Positions 29,243 through 38,399 of a DNA stretch of 64,000 nucleotides are shown here, piece after piece. The translations under genes were made by a program, and so were the position numbers. The notes under the pieces were generated by a model that saw only the letters and a list, made by a program, of their open reading frames with translations, did no database searches and was not told the origin of the DNA. The stretch covers positions 1 to 64,000 of the forward strand of contig NZ_JARJNR010000003.1 of NCBI RefSeq assembly GCF_030143255.1, written 5' to 3'. Source of the DNA: Frigidibacter sp. SD6-1. Its GTDB lineage: Bacteria; Pseudomonadota; Alphaproteobacteria; Rhodobacterales; Rhodobacteraceae. Position 1 is the first letter of the stretch. Each line of letters opens with the position of its first letter.

Positions 29243-30453
29243 GCGCGCCCGAACAGGTTCCGGCACTCGTCATCGGCGCGGGGCCCGCCGGGCTGATGGC
29301 GGCCGAGACGCTGGCGGCTGCGGGCGTGAAGGTGCTGGTCTGCGAGGCCAAACCCACAGTGGCGCGCAAGTTCCTGATGGCGGGAAAGTCGGGGCTGAAC
29401 CTGACCAAGGACGAGCCGCTGGCGCCGTTCCTTGAAAGGATCAGTGCCGAGTGGCTGCGCCCGATCGTCGGCGCCTTCGGGCCGGAGGCGGTGCAGGACT
29501 GGGCACGCGGCCTCGGGCAGGAGTTGTTCACCGGCTCGTCGGGCCGGGTCTTTCCGGTCGGAATGAAGGCCTCGCCGCTTCTGCGCGCCTGGCTCGCGCG
29601 CCTCGCCGCGCAAGGCGTCGAGATACGCACCCGCTGGCGCTGGGAGGGGTTTGAAGAAACGCCGGGTCGGGCGGCTTTCCGCTTCGCGACGCCGCAGGGC
29701 TCCCGTCTGGTCGCGCCGGGCGCGACCATCCTCGCCCTTGGCGGCGCCAGCTGGCCAAGGCTCGGCTCGGACGCCGCCTGGGTGCCGTGGCTTGCCGGCA
29801 AGGGAGTAGGGGTTGCGCCCCTCCGGCCGGCCAATATTGGATTTGCCGTCAACTGGTCCGATCCGATGCGCAAACACTTCGGTCAGCCGGTCAAAGGCTG
29901 CGCGCTTTCCGCAGGAACAGAGACTGTTCGCGCCGAATTCGTGATCTCCGCGCGCGGGATCGAGGGCGGCGGGGTCTATGCCCTGTCAGCCGCCGTGCGC
30001 GACGGCGCCACGCTTACGCTCGATCTCGCCCCCGACCGGCCGCTGGCAGCGCTTGCCGAACGCCTCGCCCGGCCACGCGGACGCGAAACCCTATCGAACC
30101 AGCTGCGCAAGGCCGCGGGGCTTGACGCGCCGCGCCTCGCCCTTCTGCAGGAATGGGGGCGGCCGCTGCCCGAGGCGCCCGATGTGCTTACCGCGCTGCT
30201 CAAACGCCTGCCCGTCCGCCACGCCGGGCCACGCCCGCTGGCCGAGGCGATTTCATCGGCGGGCGGTATCCGTCGCGACAGCCTGACCGGCGATCTGGAA
30301 CTGACCGCGCTGCCCGGCACCTTCGCCGCCGGAGAGATGCTTGACTGGGAAGCGCCCACGGGGGGCTATCTTCTGACCGCCTGCCTCGCCACCGGCCGCC
30401 ATGCGGGTCTGGCGGCGGCAGGGCGGGTCAGAAACCTAGTCTATTCCGGCTGA
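29239..30453 (+). CDS. TIGR03862-type flavoprotein (HI0933/BaiN-like NAD(P)/FAD oxidoreductase)
   Basis: This 404-residue protein has the FAD-binding dinucleotide motif VIGAGPAGLMAAE at the N-terminus, followed by ARKFLMAGKSGLNLT. ILALGGASWPRLGSDA and ISSAGGIRRDSL come next, then a C-terminal GEMLDWEAPTGGYLL FAD-contact segment. This is the layout of the HI0933-like family whose substrate is usually unknown. I chose the TTG start at 29239 because it overlaps the MscS stop (TTGA) and sits right before the Rossmann strand. The longer in-frame extension to 29104 lies inside the MscS gene. Its 3' end overlaps the convergent LOG-family gene by 13 bases. Confidence 0.82.
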   Translation: MSAPEQVPALVIGAGPAGLMAAETLAAAGVKVLVCEAKPTVARKFLMAGKSGLNLTKDEPLAPFLERISAEWLRPIVGAFGPEAVQDWARGLGQELFTGSSGRVFPVGMKASPLLRAWLARLAAQGVEIRTRWRWEGFEETPGRAAFRFATPQGSRLVAPGATILALGGASWPRLGSDAAWVPWLAGKGVGVAPLRPANIGFAVNWSDPMRKHFGQPVKGCALSAGTETVRAEFVISARGIEGGGVYALSAAVRDGATLTLDLAPDRPLAALAERLARPRGRETLSNQLRKAAGLDAPRLALLQEWGRPLPEAPDVLTALLKRLPVRHAGPRPLAEAISSAGGIRRDSLTGDLELTALPGTFAAGEMLDWEAPTGGYLLTACLATGRHAGLAAAGRVRNLVYSG

Positions 30454-31316
30454 ACAGGGCCTTGCCGCCCGCCGTTTCCGATCGGGATTTCGGTCTTCGG
30501 CACGAAGACGAACCGGTCGATCTCGGCAATCGCCTCCTCGGCGGTTTCGACATACTTGAACAGATCAAGGTCCTCGGGCGAGATCGTGCCCGCGTCCGCC
30601 AAGGCCTGCCAGTTGACCACCTTCTCCCAGAACGCCCGGCCGAACAGCAGGACCGGAATACGGCTCATGCGGCCGGTCTGGATCAGCGTCAGCGCCTCGA
30701 ACAGTTCGTCCATCGTGCCGAAGCCGCCGGGGAAGATGCAGATCGCCTTGGCACGCATCAGGAAATGCATCTTGCGGATGGCGAAATAATGGAAGTTGAA
30801 GCAGAGGTCCGGCGTCACATAGTCGTTCGGCGCCTGTTCGTGCGGCAGGACGATATTGAGGCCGATCGAATGGCCCCCCGCCTCGTGCGCGCCGCGGTTT
30901 CCCGCCTCCATCACCCCCGGGCCACCGCCGGTGACGATGACATTTTCCCGCCCGTAGCTGTCGAGCGACCGTTCGGTCATCAGCTTGGCGAAACGCCGCG
31001 CCTCGTCGTAATAGTGCGACAGTTCCCCCAGCGCCGGGGTCCGGGCCTTGTGGCTGTGCGCCGGATCGGGAATGCGCGCGCCGCCGAAAAGCACGATGGT
31101 CGAGAGAATCCCGCGCTCGTCCAAAAGCATCTGCGGCTTCAGCAGTTCCAGTTGCAGCCGCACCGGCCGAAGCTCTTCCCGCGTCAGGAAATCATCGTCC
31201 ATGAAGGCCAGCCGGTAGGCGGGCGCGCGGGTCTGGGGCGTGTCGGGAATGCGTTCGGCGGCCACCGCGTCCTGATGGCTGTCACGGAACGGATGGCGGC
31301 GCTGGTCGTCTTTCAT
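30441..31316 (-). CDS. TIGR00730 / LOG-family Rossmann protein
   Basis: This 291-residue cytosolic protein carries the family nucleotide-binding motifs: TGGGPGVMEAGNRGA and PGGFGTMDELFEALT. The LOG family includes cytokinin riboside 5'-monophosphate phosphoribohydrolases and AMP/PpnN-like nucleosidases. The longer type with an N-terminal extension, as here, is common in alphaproteobacteria. The start at 31316 follows GAGGACAAAC. The gene is divergent from the dehydratase at 31434 and overlaps the flavoprotein gene tail-to-tail. Exact substrate not resolved. Confidence 0.82.
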   Translation of the reverse strand: MKDDQRRHPFRDSHQDAVAAERIPDTPQTRAPAYRLAFMDDDFLTREELRPVRLQLELLKPQMLLDERGILSTIVLFGGARIPDPAHSHKARTPALGELSHYYDEARRFAKLMTERSLDSYGRENVIVTGGGPGVMEAGNRGAHEAGGHSIGLNIVLPHEQAPNDYVTPDLCFNFHYFAIRKMHFLMRAKAICIFPGGFGTMDELFEALTLIQTGRMSRIPVLLFGRAFWEKVVNWQALADAGTISPEDLDLFKYVETAEEAIAEIDRFVFVPKTEIPIGNGGRQGPVQPE

Positions 31317-31433
31317 GTTTGTCCTCGGTCCTTTTGCCCATGTGATGCCATTCCGCTTCTGGACGCAACGCCCCTCGCAGAGGCGTGAAAGGCAGGCTAG
31401 GGTCCAGAGGAAATTCGGACGCGGAGGGCAGGC

Positions 31434-32366
31434 ATGGACTGGCGGGCAGAGATCGAGACGGCGGCGCAAAGGGTGGAGGGTCATGTCCGGCGGACGCCGG
31501 TGATGGCCGTGACGCTGCCGGGCCTTGACCGGCCGGCCGACCTGAAGCTCGAGCATATGCAGCACACCGGATCGTTCAAGGCGCGCGGTGCCTTCAATTC
31601 GCTGCTGTCGTTGCCGGTGCCGCCTGCGGGCGTCGTCGCGGCCTCGGGCGGCAATCATGGCGCCGCGGTCGGTCATGCGGCCCATTCTCTGGGCCATCCC
31701 GCCCATATTTTCGTGCCCGAACTGGCGGGACCGGCCAAGATCGACCTCGTGCGCCGCACCGGCGCCACCTTGACCGTCGTGCCCGGCACCTATGCCGAGG
31801 CGCTGGCGGCGGCCGAGGCGCATGAGGCCGCGACCGGTGCAATCCAGATCCATGCCTATGACGCGCCCGCGACCGTGGCGGGCCAGGGCACGCTCTTCCG
31901 CGAATGGCAGGATCAGGGGCTTCAGGCCGACACGCTTCTGATCGCGGTGGGCGGCGGCGGGCTGATCGGCGGGGCGGCGGCCTGGTTCGGGCGCGCGCGC
32001 CGCATCGTCGCGGTCGAGCCGGACCTGGCGCCGACGCTCAACCGCGCGCTTGCTGAGGGGCCCGAGACGCGCGTCGAAGTGTCCGGCGTCGCCGCCAATG
32101 CGCTGGGCGCCCGACAGATCGGCCGCATCTCCTATGGCCTGTGTCAGGCGGCGGGCGTGCAGTCGGTTCTGGTCAGCGATGCCGCGATCCTGGCCGCCCG
32201 GCGGCTTCTCTGGCAGGAATTGCGGCTCATGGTCGAACCGGCAGGCGCCGCGGCTTTGGCCGCGCTCCTGTCCGGCGCCTACCGGCCCGCGCCGGAGGAG
32301 CGGCTTGCCGTCCTGATCTGCGGTGCCAATCCCGCGCCGGATCCTTTGCAGGAAGGGTCGCATTGA
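31434..32366 (+). CDS. Threonine/serine dehydratase-like PLP enzyme
   Basis: This 310-residue enzyme is of fold type II. Schiff-base lysine K49 lies in TGSFKARGA, SGGNH (71-75) binds the substrate carboxylate, and GGGGL (173-177) holds the PLP phosphate. A second glycine-rich segment, LICGANP, is near the end. It lacks the ACT regulatory domain of biosynthetic IlvA and so resembles catabolic threonine dehydratases or serine racemase-like proteins. The likely reaction is deamination of Thr or Ser to the 2-oxoacid. It stands alone between the divergent LOG gene and dapD. Confidence 0.85.
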   Translation: MDWRAEIETAAQRVEGHVRRTPVMAVTLPGLDRPADLKLEHMQHTGSFKARGAFNSLLSLPVPPAGVVAASGGNHGAAVGHAAHSLGHPAHIFVPELAGPAKIDLVRRTGATLTVVPGTYAEALAAAEAHEAATGAIQIHAYDAPATVAGQGTLFREWQDQGLQADTLLIAVGGGGLIGGAAAWFGRARRIVAVEPDLAPTLNRALAEGPETRVEVSGVAANALGARQIGRISYGLCQAAGVQSVLVSDAAILAARRLLWQELRLMVEPAGAAALAALLSGAYRPAPEERLAVLICGANPAPDPLQEGSH

Positions 32367-32426
32367 TCTCCGCCCCCCGCATCACTATAGGCCAATTTGC
32401 CGCTACGTGAAGGAAAGGGACCGCCC

Positions 32427-33254
32427 ATGTCGAATGAAGCGCTGGAGAGTGCCATCGAAGCCGCCTGGGAGGCGCGCGATACGATCGGCCTGACCACCAA
32501 GGGCGAGGTGCGCGAGGCGGTCGAGGCGACGCTCGAGGCGCTCGACAAGGGAACGCTGCGCGTGGCCGAACGGCGCGCCAATGGCGACTGGCATGTGAAC
32601 CAGTGGGCGAAGAAGGCCGTCCTTCTGTCCTTCCGGCTCAATGACATGGAGGTCATCCCCGGCGGCAACGGCAAGGCCACCTGGTGGGACAAGGTGCCTT
32701 CGAAATTCGAAGGCTGGGGCGAGAACCAGTGGCGCGCGGCGGGTTTTCGCGCCGTGCCGGGCTCGATCGTCCGCCGCTCGGCCTATATCGCGAGGGGCGT
32801 GGTGCTGATGCCCTCGTTCGTCAACCTCGGCGCCTATGTCGATGAAGGCTCGATGGTCGATGGCTGGGCTACGGTGGGTTCCTGCGCGCAGATCGGCAAG
32901 AACGTGCATCTGTCGGGCGGCGTCGGCATCGGCGGCGTTCTGGAACCGATGCAGGCGGGCCCCACGATCATCGAGGACAATTGCTTCATCGGCGCGCGCT
33001 CCGAAGTGGTCGAAGGCTGCATCGTGCGCGAAGGCGCGGTCCTCGGCATGGGGGTCTATATCGGCAAGTCGACCAAGATTGTCGACCGCGAGACGGGTGA
33101 CGTGATGTACGGCGAGGTGCCCGCCGGGTCGGTCGTCGTGGCCGGGTCCATGCCCTCGAAGGGCGGTATCAACCTTTACTGCGCGGTGATCGTGAAGAAG
33201 GTCGACGCCCAGACACGGGCGAAGACCTCGATCAACGATCTCTTGCGGGATTGA
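32427..33254 (+). CDS. dapD: 2,3,4,5-tetrahydropyridine-2,6-dicarboxylate N-succinyltransferase
   Basis: This 275-residue enzyme belongs to the succinylase branch of lysine/diaminopimelate synthesis and transfers succinyl from succinyl-CoA. An N-terminal helical domain with [12 protein letters not shown] and WWDKVPSKF precedes a left-handed beta-helix of hexapeptide repeats: [35 protein letters not shown] and [15 protein letters not shown]. It ends with the [19 protein letters not shown] family tail. The ATG at 32427 follows AAGGAAAGGG. asd (35610) and a DapC-like aminotransferase (52726) nearby serve the same pathway. Confidence 0.95.
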   Translation: MSNEALESAIEAAWEARDTIGLTTKGEVREAVEATLEALDKGTLRVAERRANGDWHVNQWAKKAVLLSFRLNDMEVIPGGNGKATWWDKVPSKFEGWGENQWRAAGFRAVPGSIVRRSAYIARGVVLMPSFVNLGAYVDEGSMVDGWATVGSCAQIGKNVHLSGGVGIGGVLEPMQAGPTIIEDNCFIGARSEVVEGCIVREGAVLGMGVYIGKSTKIVDRETGDVMYGEVPAGSVVVAGSMPSKGGINLYCAVIVKKVDAQTRAKTSINDLLRD

Positions 33255-33364
33255 GCAGGGCCTGCGCCCTCCGTACACCCGGCCGGGCCGCTCATCGAGC
33301 CTTGCGGCTCTCTTCGCTGAAGCGATGAGCCCTGCGAGGGGCGAAGAGCGGCCGCGCACAGGGC

Positions 33365-34987
33365 CTATTGCAGCACATATCCGTCCGGCCAGCGCAGCGA
33401 GGCCTTGAGGCTGATCACCTGCTTCGCCCCAGCCGCAAGATCGAAATCCCAGCGCAGGATGCCGCGTTTGCCCTCGTCGTCGGTGACGGTGGGCGCGGGA
33501 TCGGCCGTGAAGCTGATCGCGAGGTCCTTCTGTTCCGAATAGGGCACGTGATCATACAGCCGCAGGGGCCAGGCCTCGCCGGTCAGGTTCTCGACCGTGA
33601 TCGTCACCGCCTCTTCCCGGTGGTTGGATGATGTGAGAAGGCCTTCCTGCCCCTCCATCCGGTCGGGCATCGTGCGGTCGAGCGTGATGCCGTCAAGCAC
33701 CCCATAGGCCAGATCGACCTCGCCGCCGGGCACGATCATCGGCAGGGCGCCGTCGGCCACATAGGCACCGTCGAGATAAAGGGCGGCACTGCCGGGCAGC
33801 AAAGGCTCGGTCCCCTCGTTGCGGAAGCTGGCATAGCGGTAGGCCGTTTCTTCCCGAAGCGGTACGGCGACGGCGTACAACTCCGGTGTCGCAACCATCT
33901 GCCCGAGCGGCAGCCGCAGCGCGTCCGAGCCGCTGCGCAGGTCGATCTGGCCGGGGAAGTGATAGACCACCGTCGCGCCCTGATAGCCGACCATCGGATT
34001 TCCAGAGCGATCGTACTCGACGACCGCCTCTTCCACCACCGGCGCTGCCATGCCGCCGACGCCATAGTCGTCTGCCATCGCAGCCTTCAGCGCCTCCTCG
34101 CTGACGATCTGGCGATGGTCCGGCCAGATGCCATACGGTTCCGCCCGGCGCCCGGGCTGGGCGGTCGAGAGCGTGAGGTCGATGCCCGCCCAGTCCCGCC
34201 CGCTGATCTGCGTTACCGCGACCCCGCGCTCGATGGCCAGCGAGGGAGTGCCGCCACTCGTCAGGAAGAGGTCATAGACCGGCAGCCAGCCAGCGTCGCC
34301 GACGAAGGTCGTGACTTCGAACACCGCAGGCCCGGCCGCCGCCGCCGTCACGTCAAGCGTCAGAAGGCCGCCGTCGGCAGGCTCGGCGAGCTTAGCCTCC
34401 AGTGCCAGCCGCGCTGCCGCCAGCACCTCGCGGTCCGGGGTCAGCGCGCGATCCGCCTGACGGGCCTCCTCTTCCGCGGCAATCGCCGCCTCGCGAGCCG
34501 CCAGCACTTTCTCGCCCACCAGCGCAGTTGCCGCCGCCAAAGCCTCCACACTGGCGCCGGGCATCCCGGCATTGCCGAGGCCCTTCAGGAAGTCGACCTG
34601 CGCGCGTGCCGCATCCGCCCGCGCCCGGATCGCGTTGACACCTGCCTCTTTCTTGGCGAGAGCGTCTTCTAATGCTGCGACCTCTGCGCGCAACTCTTTC
34701 AGAGTTGCGTCCTCGGGCAGGTCCGGCAGACGTTCCATCGCCAGCGTCACCGGGCCGAGCGCGACACTATCGGGCGCGTCGATCCTGAGCGTCAGCGGGT
34801 CGGTGTCGGCAGGCAGGCCGGTGACGGCAAGCCGGTTGGCGCCTTCGGCAAGATCGGCCTCGACCTGCCAGACGACACTCGCCCCCATCGGGTAGACCGT
34901 GGCGCGCGCCGGATCGGCGAGGCGCGACAGGGTCTCGGCCTGAAGCGGCAGCGGCAGGAGGATGAGCGGGAGAAAAAGCGGACGCAT
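33365..34987 (-). CDS. DUF4139 / mucoidy-inhibitor A-like exported protein
   Basis: This 540-residue protein has a signal peptide (MRPLFLPLILLPLPLQA). A beta-sandwich N-terminal domain follows (DUF4140-like, VYPMGASVVWQVEADL), then a coiled-coil stretch at roughly 95-185 rich in Ala/Glu/Arg. A C-terminal DUF4139 beta domain holds DWAGIDLTLSTAQPGR, VVYHFPGQIDLRSG and WDFDLAAGAKQVISLKA. The family is known from MuiA-like proteins; its biochemical role is not established. The start at 34987 follows GAGGTTTTC. The gene is 64 bases from the hypothetical gene upstream on the same strand, so they may share a transcript. Confidence 0.8.
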   Translation of the reverse strand: MRPLFLPLILLPLPLQAETLSRLADPARATVYPMGASVVWQVEADLAEGANRLAVTGLPADTDPLTLRIDAPDSVALGPVTLAMERLPDLPEDATLKELRAEVAALEDALAKKEAGVNAIRARADAARAQVDFLKGLGNAGMPGASVEALAAATALVGEKVLAAREAAIAAEEEARQADRALTPDREVLAAARLALEAKLAEPADGGLLTLDVTAAAAGPAVFEVTTFVGDAGWLPVYDLFLTSGGTPSLAIERGVAVTQISGRDWAGIDLTLSTAQPGRRAEPYGIWPDHRQIVSEEALKAAMADDYGVGGMAAPVVEEAVVEYDRSGNPMVGYQGATVVYHFPGQIDLRSGSDALRLPLGQMVATPELYAVAVPLREETAYRYASFRNEGTEPLLPGSAALYLDGAYVADGALPMIVPGGEVDLAYGVLDGITLDRTMPDRMEGQEGLLTSSNHREEAVTITVENLTGEAWPLRLYDHVPYSEQKDLAISFTADPAPTVTDDEGKRGILRWDFDLAAGAKQVISLKASLRWPDGYVLQ

Positions 34988-35051
34988 GAAAACCTCGTGA
35001 CCGGTGGCGTGAGCCGCGCCCCGATCCTTCGTTGCCTGAAGGGCTCGAAGG

Positions 35052-35573
35052 TCAGACGCGCGGCGATGCGCCGATCTTGGTTGTTTCTCTCCCGGTTGCA
35101 ACGTTGATCTGCGGACCCGCCGGTCGGGTATTCCGGCCTTGAAGGAGCGCGGTCAGCGCGAGCCCCGGTCTGGGGTGGTCCGGAAAGCCCGCGCCGAACC
35201 GGCGGACGAGGTCGAGATAACCGGGCCCGGCCTCGGATCCCTTGCAGAGCACTTCGCCCGTCTCCGCGTCGATGAGGACAAGCCCGCCACCCTTTGGCGC
35301 ATAGCCGAGGCCGCGCGCCCGAAGGCGCGCCTGCGCCTCTGCCCAACTGCTTGCCTCCACAAGGGCCTCTGCGACGAGAAGCCGAAGGCGCCCGAGGAGC
35401 CGCTCGTCGATGACTTCGTCACTCCTCGCTGCCCTGCGCTCCCGCCGCTGGATTTCCAGCCGGATGAGGTCGCGCAGAACTGTGCCCGGTGTCTGGTCGG
35501 CATCGCGGCAGAGCGCGGTGAAGCGCTGCCACTGGCCGCGGTCGCACAAGAAAAGGGTCTCGGCCATATCCAT
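35052..35573 (-). CDS. Hypothetical protein with ribbon-helix-helix-like N-terminus
   Basis: This protein of about 173 residues is unrecognised as a whole. Residues 1-45 (ETLFLCDRGQWQRF... TVLRDLIRLEIQRRERR) have the look of a ribbon-helix-helix DNA-binding segment followed by a basic linker. The middle is helical and Ala/Leu/Arg-rich. A small domain with GLVLIDAETGEVLCKGSEAGPGYL follows. Of three in-frame ATGs (35588, 35573, 35567), the one at 35573 has GAGGG eight bases ahead. A CtrA-like box lies just upstream. Function unknown. Confidence 0.6.
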   Translation of the reverse strand: MDMAETLFLCDRGQWQRFTALCRDADQTPGTVLRDLIRLEIQRRERRAARSDEVIDERLLGRLRLLVAEALVEASSWAEAQARLRARGLGYAPKGGGLVLIDAETGEVLCKGSEAGPGYLDLVRRFGAGFPDHPRPGLALTALLQGRNTRPAGPQINVATGRETTKIGASPRV

Positions 35574-35596
35574 GACCGAAACCCTCATCCGATTCT

Positions 35597-35613
35597 GGTT
35601 AACGAAAGGTTAG
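35597..35613 (-). promoter_or_regulatory. CtrA-like box upstream of the hypothetical gene
   Basis: On the minus strand the sequence reads CTAA-N7-TTAACC, close to the alphaproteobacterial CtrA consensus TTAA-N7-TTAAC. It lies 24 bases before the chosen start and overlaps the asd stop codon. One such match can arise by chance. Confidence 0.25.
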
Positions 35614-36632
35614 CCCTTCTTCAGGCAGCGGCTGCCCAGCAATTCCGCGATCTGCACCGCGTTCAGCGCCGCGCCCTTGCGCAGGTTGTCCGACACGACC
35701 CACATCGACAGGCCGTTGTCGATGGTCGAATCCTGCCGCACCCGGCTGACATAGGTCGCATATTCGCCCACGCATTCAATGGGCGTGATGTAGCCGCCCG
35801 CCTCGCGCTTGTCGACGACCATCACCCCCGGCGCCTCGCGCAATATGTCCTGCGCTTCCTGCCAGTCGAGGAAATCCTCGGTCTCGACATTCACCGCCTC
35901 GGAATGGCCGACGAACACCGGCACGCGCACGCAGGTCGCGGTGACCTTGATCGACTTGTCGAGGATCTTCTTGGTCTCGGCCACCATCTTCCATTCTTCC
36001 TTGGTCGAGCCATCGTCGAGGAAGACGTCGATATGGGGAATGACGTTGAAGGCGATCTGCTTGGAAAATTTCTTCGGCGGTACTTCGGAAACCGGGTTGT
36101 AGATAGACTTGGTCTGATCCCACAACTCGTCGATCCCTTCCTTGCCCGCGCCCGACACCGACTGGTAGGTCGCGACGACCACGCGGGTGATCTTCGCCCG
36201 GTCATGAATGGGCTTCAGCGCCACCACCATCTGCGCGGTCGAACAATTGGGGTTGGCGATGATGTTCTTCTTGCGGTAGCCCTCGATCGCATCGGCATTC
36301 ACCTCCGGCACGATCAGCGGCACGTCGGGGTCGTAGCGGTACAAGGACGAGTTATCGATGACGACACAGCCCGCGGCTGCCGCCTTCGGCGCATAGATCT
36401 TCGTCGCGTCCGAACCGACCGCGAAGAGCGCGATGTCCCAGCCGGTGAAATCGAACGTGTCCAGGTCCCTGGTCTTGAGTGTCTTGTCGCCAAAGCTGAC
36501 TTCGGTGCCGAGCGATTTGCGCGAGGCAAGTGCGGCAATCTCGTCCACCGGGAACTCCCGTTCCGCGAGGATATTCAGCATTTCACGGCCCACATTCCCC
36601 GTGGCGCCGGCGACAACGACCTTGTAGCCCAT
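35610..36632 (-). CDS. asd: Aspartate-semialdehyde dehydrogenase
   Basis: This 340-residue enzyme reduces aspartyl phosphate to aspartate semialdehyde for lysine, threonine and methionine synthesis. The NADP-binding motif is VVAGATGNVG at the N-terminus. Catalytic cysteine C130 lies in IANPNCSTAQM, and the substrate-binding arginine and histidine region is RVPVFVGHSEAVNVE. The start at 36632 is set by the GGAGAACCCCAG ribosome site; an ATG seven codons upstream lacks one. It is flanked by a hypothetical gene downstream and the glycosyltransferase pair upstream, all on the minus strand. Confidence 0.95.
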   Translation of the reverse strand: MGYKVVVAGATGNVGREMLNILAEREFPVDEIAALASRKSLGTEVSFGDKTLKTRDLDTFDFTGWDIALFAVGSDATKIYAPKAAAAGCVVIDNSSLYRYDPDVPLIVPEVNADAIEGYRKKNIIANPNCSTAQMVVALKPIHDRAKITRVVVATYQSVSGAGKEGIDELWDQTKSIYNPVSEVPPKKFSKQIAFNVIPHIDVFLDDGSTKEEWKMVAETKKILDKSIKVTATCVRVPVFVGHSEAVNVETEDFLDWQEAQDILREAPGVMVVDKREAGGYITPIECVGEYATYVSRVRQDSTIDNGLSMWVVSDNLRKGAALNAVQIAELLGSRCLKKG

Positions 36633-36720
36633 CTGGGGTTCTCCTTCTTCCAAAGAGGCCCCTTATCCGATCAGTTTGGGCAATAAAAGCGAAAGATGCG
36701 GCAGCGCGGCATTTGCGAAG

Positions 36721-37347
36721 TTACCCGTGGGAACCCTGCCGCGAAATGCGTCCATCGCGGGCCATCAGATCGGCCACGAAGGCCGCCTCTGCCGCGAAAT
36801 CATGCGGCACCTGATCTGCCGTCCGGCTGCCGGTCAGCGAGAGCGAGGCGAAGAAATCGAATCCATGGAGCGTGAGTTGCGCCAAGCCGCTCGCCGCCAG
36901 AAGGTCGATCATCATCAGCCCGGTCGTCGGCGGCGCGCCAAGCGCCTGTTTCAGCCGCCCGAACTCCTCCAGCGGATGCAGGTAGAAGCCCGGCGAGGAG
37001 GCCACCCGCCACGACAGCCGCTTCCTCTTGTGCGACATCCACAGGATGCGCGCGGGCTTCACCCGGGCCAAGTCCGCTGCTCCGATCGAGGTCGCCAGCG
37101 CCAGCCAGTCGGTCCGCGTGCCATGCGAGGCGGCAGAGGGCATCGGCGCCCGGTTGATGCGGATCACGATATCCGCCGCATCGATCCCGGCCCCGAAGGT
37201 GGCGTCCGCCAGCGACCGCGCATTGCCCACGAGCGCCACCCGCTTGTCGTCAAGCTCCGCCATCAGGCTCGCCCGCCCCGCCGACAGCGCCCTCAGCGGC
37301 GCCTCCTGCCTCAGCGTGCGCGCCAGAAGGAACGACAGCCGGTTCAT
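36721..37347 (-). CDS. Glycosyltransferase family 29 (sialyltransferase-like) protein
   Basis: This 208-residue protein has sialyl-motif-like segments. VALVGNARSL followed by GAGIDAADIVIRINRAP corresponds to motif L. PPTTGLMMIDLLA corresponds to motif S. A short C-terminal part with HDFAAEAAF completes the fold. Bacterial GT29 members are usually small soluble enzymes and their sugars are often not determined. Its ATG overlaps the stop of the upstream GT4 gene (ATGA), so the two are coupled and probably act on the same surface glycan. Sialic-acid transfer itself is not demonstrated by the sequence. Confidence 0.75.
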   Translation of the reverse strand: MNRLSFLLARTLRQEAPLRALSAGRASLMAELDDKRVALVGNARSLADATFGAGIDAADIVIRINRAPMPSAASHGTRTDWLALATSIGAADLARVKPARILWMSHKRKRLSWRVASSPGFYLHPLEEFGRLKQALGAPPTTGLMMIDLLAASGLAQLTLHGFDFFASLSLTGSRTADQVPHDFAAEAAFVADLMARDGRISRQGSHG

Positions 37348-38390
37348 GCCAGCATCTCGCGATAGATCGCGACCAGCCGCTCGGCCTCGCTCTCGATCCG
37401 GTGGTTCGCCTCGACATGCGCCCGCGCGACCGGTCCGGCGGCGGCAAGCCGCACGCGATCGTCGATGCAGTCGCGGATCGCCTCGGTCAGCGCCGCCGCA
37501 TCGCCGGGCGGCACCAGTGTGCCCGTCTCGCCCGGCCTGATCAGCGCCTCGAAGGCACCGACGCGCGAGGCGACGACGGGCACGCCGGAAGCCATGGCTT
37601 CCAAGGGCGTCAGCCCGAACCCTTCCCAGCGCGCGGGCGCGCAGAACAGATCGAGCGTCCGGTAATGTTTCGCCACCGCGTCCCAGTCGATCTCGCCCAG
37701 AAAATGCACACGGTCGGCGATACCGGCGGCTGTCAGCCGCGCCCGCTGTTCCTCGAAGAAGCCCTTCTGATCGTCCGTCACACGACCGGTGAAGATCATC
37801 TGCACATCGGGTCGCTCCGGCAGAAGCGCGAGCGCGGCATCGACCATCAGATCGACACCCTTCTGCGCGCGTATCCGCCCGAAACAGCCGATGAGGCACG
37901 CATTCTCGGGCAATCCCAGCTCGCGCCGCAGGGCCCGCTTGTCCGCCGCCGGTTCGAATACGCCGCAATCGACGCCATGCATCACCACCGTTGCGGGCAC
38001 TTCAAGATACGATGCCGCCTGCGGCGAGGTCGCCACCACCCGGTCCATCCGCCGGATCAGCCATTTCGTGAAACCTTTGTGGTGGCGCTGGGCGGCCGAG
38101 GTGAAGAGAAGCTTCAGCTTTCGCCGGAACAGGTGGCGCAAGATCAGCCCCAGCGCCATCTCGGTATTCCGCCGTGCGTGCCACACACGCCAGCGGTCGC
38201 GCGGGACAAGGAAGCACCGCCACAGCGCCAGATGCGGCAGTTGGGCGGGTAGCCCCGGGCCCGTCGCCACGATGCCGATCATGCCCGCCTGCAAGGGCAG
38301 AAGCCGCACCACGGTCGTCGTCACGCCCGACAGGCGGCGTTTCAGGTTCGGGGCGATGACGGCGATGTCGCGGAGGGGCGGGCTTTGCAT
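37344..38390 (-). CDS. Glycosyltransferase family 4 (GT-B fold)
   Basis: This 348-residue protein has a GT-B C-terminal half with LIGCFGRIRAQKGVDLMVDA, the acceptor-loop and sugar-nucleotide signature FCAPARWEGFGLTPLEAMA and ASGVPVVASRVGAFEALI. The N-terminal half has the SGVTTTVVRL glycine-rich start. It would use a nucleotide-sugar to extend a lipid-linked or surface glycan. It is the first gene of the coupled GT4-GT29 pair and lies 10 bases upstream of the convergent-side MFS gene end on the same strand. Confidence 0.85.
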   Translation of the reverse strand: MQSPPLRDIAVIAPNLKRRLSGVTTTVVRLLPLQAGMIGIVATGPGLPAQLPHLALWRCFLVPRDRWRVWHARRNTEMALGLILRHLFRRKLKLLFTSAAQRHHKGFTKWLIRRMDRVVATSPQAASYLEVPATVVMHGVDCGVFEPAADKRALRRELGLPENACLIGCFGRIRAQKGVDLMVDAALALLPERPDVQMIFTGRVTDDQKGFFEEQRARLTAAGIADRVHFLGEIDWDAVAKHYRTLDLFCAPARWEGFGLTPLEAMASGVPVVASRVGAFEALIRPGETGTLVPPGDAAALTEAIRDCIDDRVRLAAAGPVARAHVEANHRIESEAERLVAIYREMLA

Positions 38391-38399
38391 CCCCCCTGA

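Noticed and set aside
31317-32363. N-terminal extension of the LOG-family protein on the minus strand
   Set aside because: It is the antisense shadow of the dehydratase gene; the ATG at 31316 has a ribosome site and family-like length.
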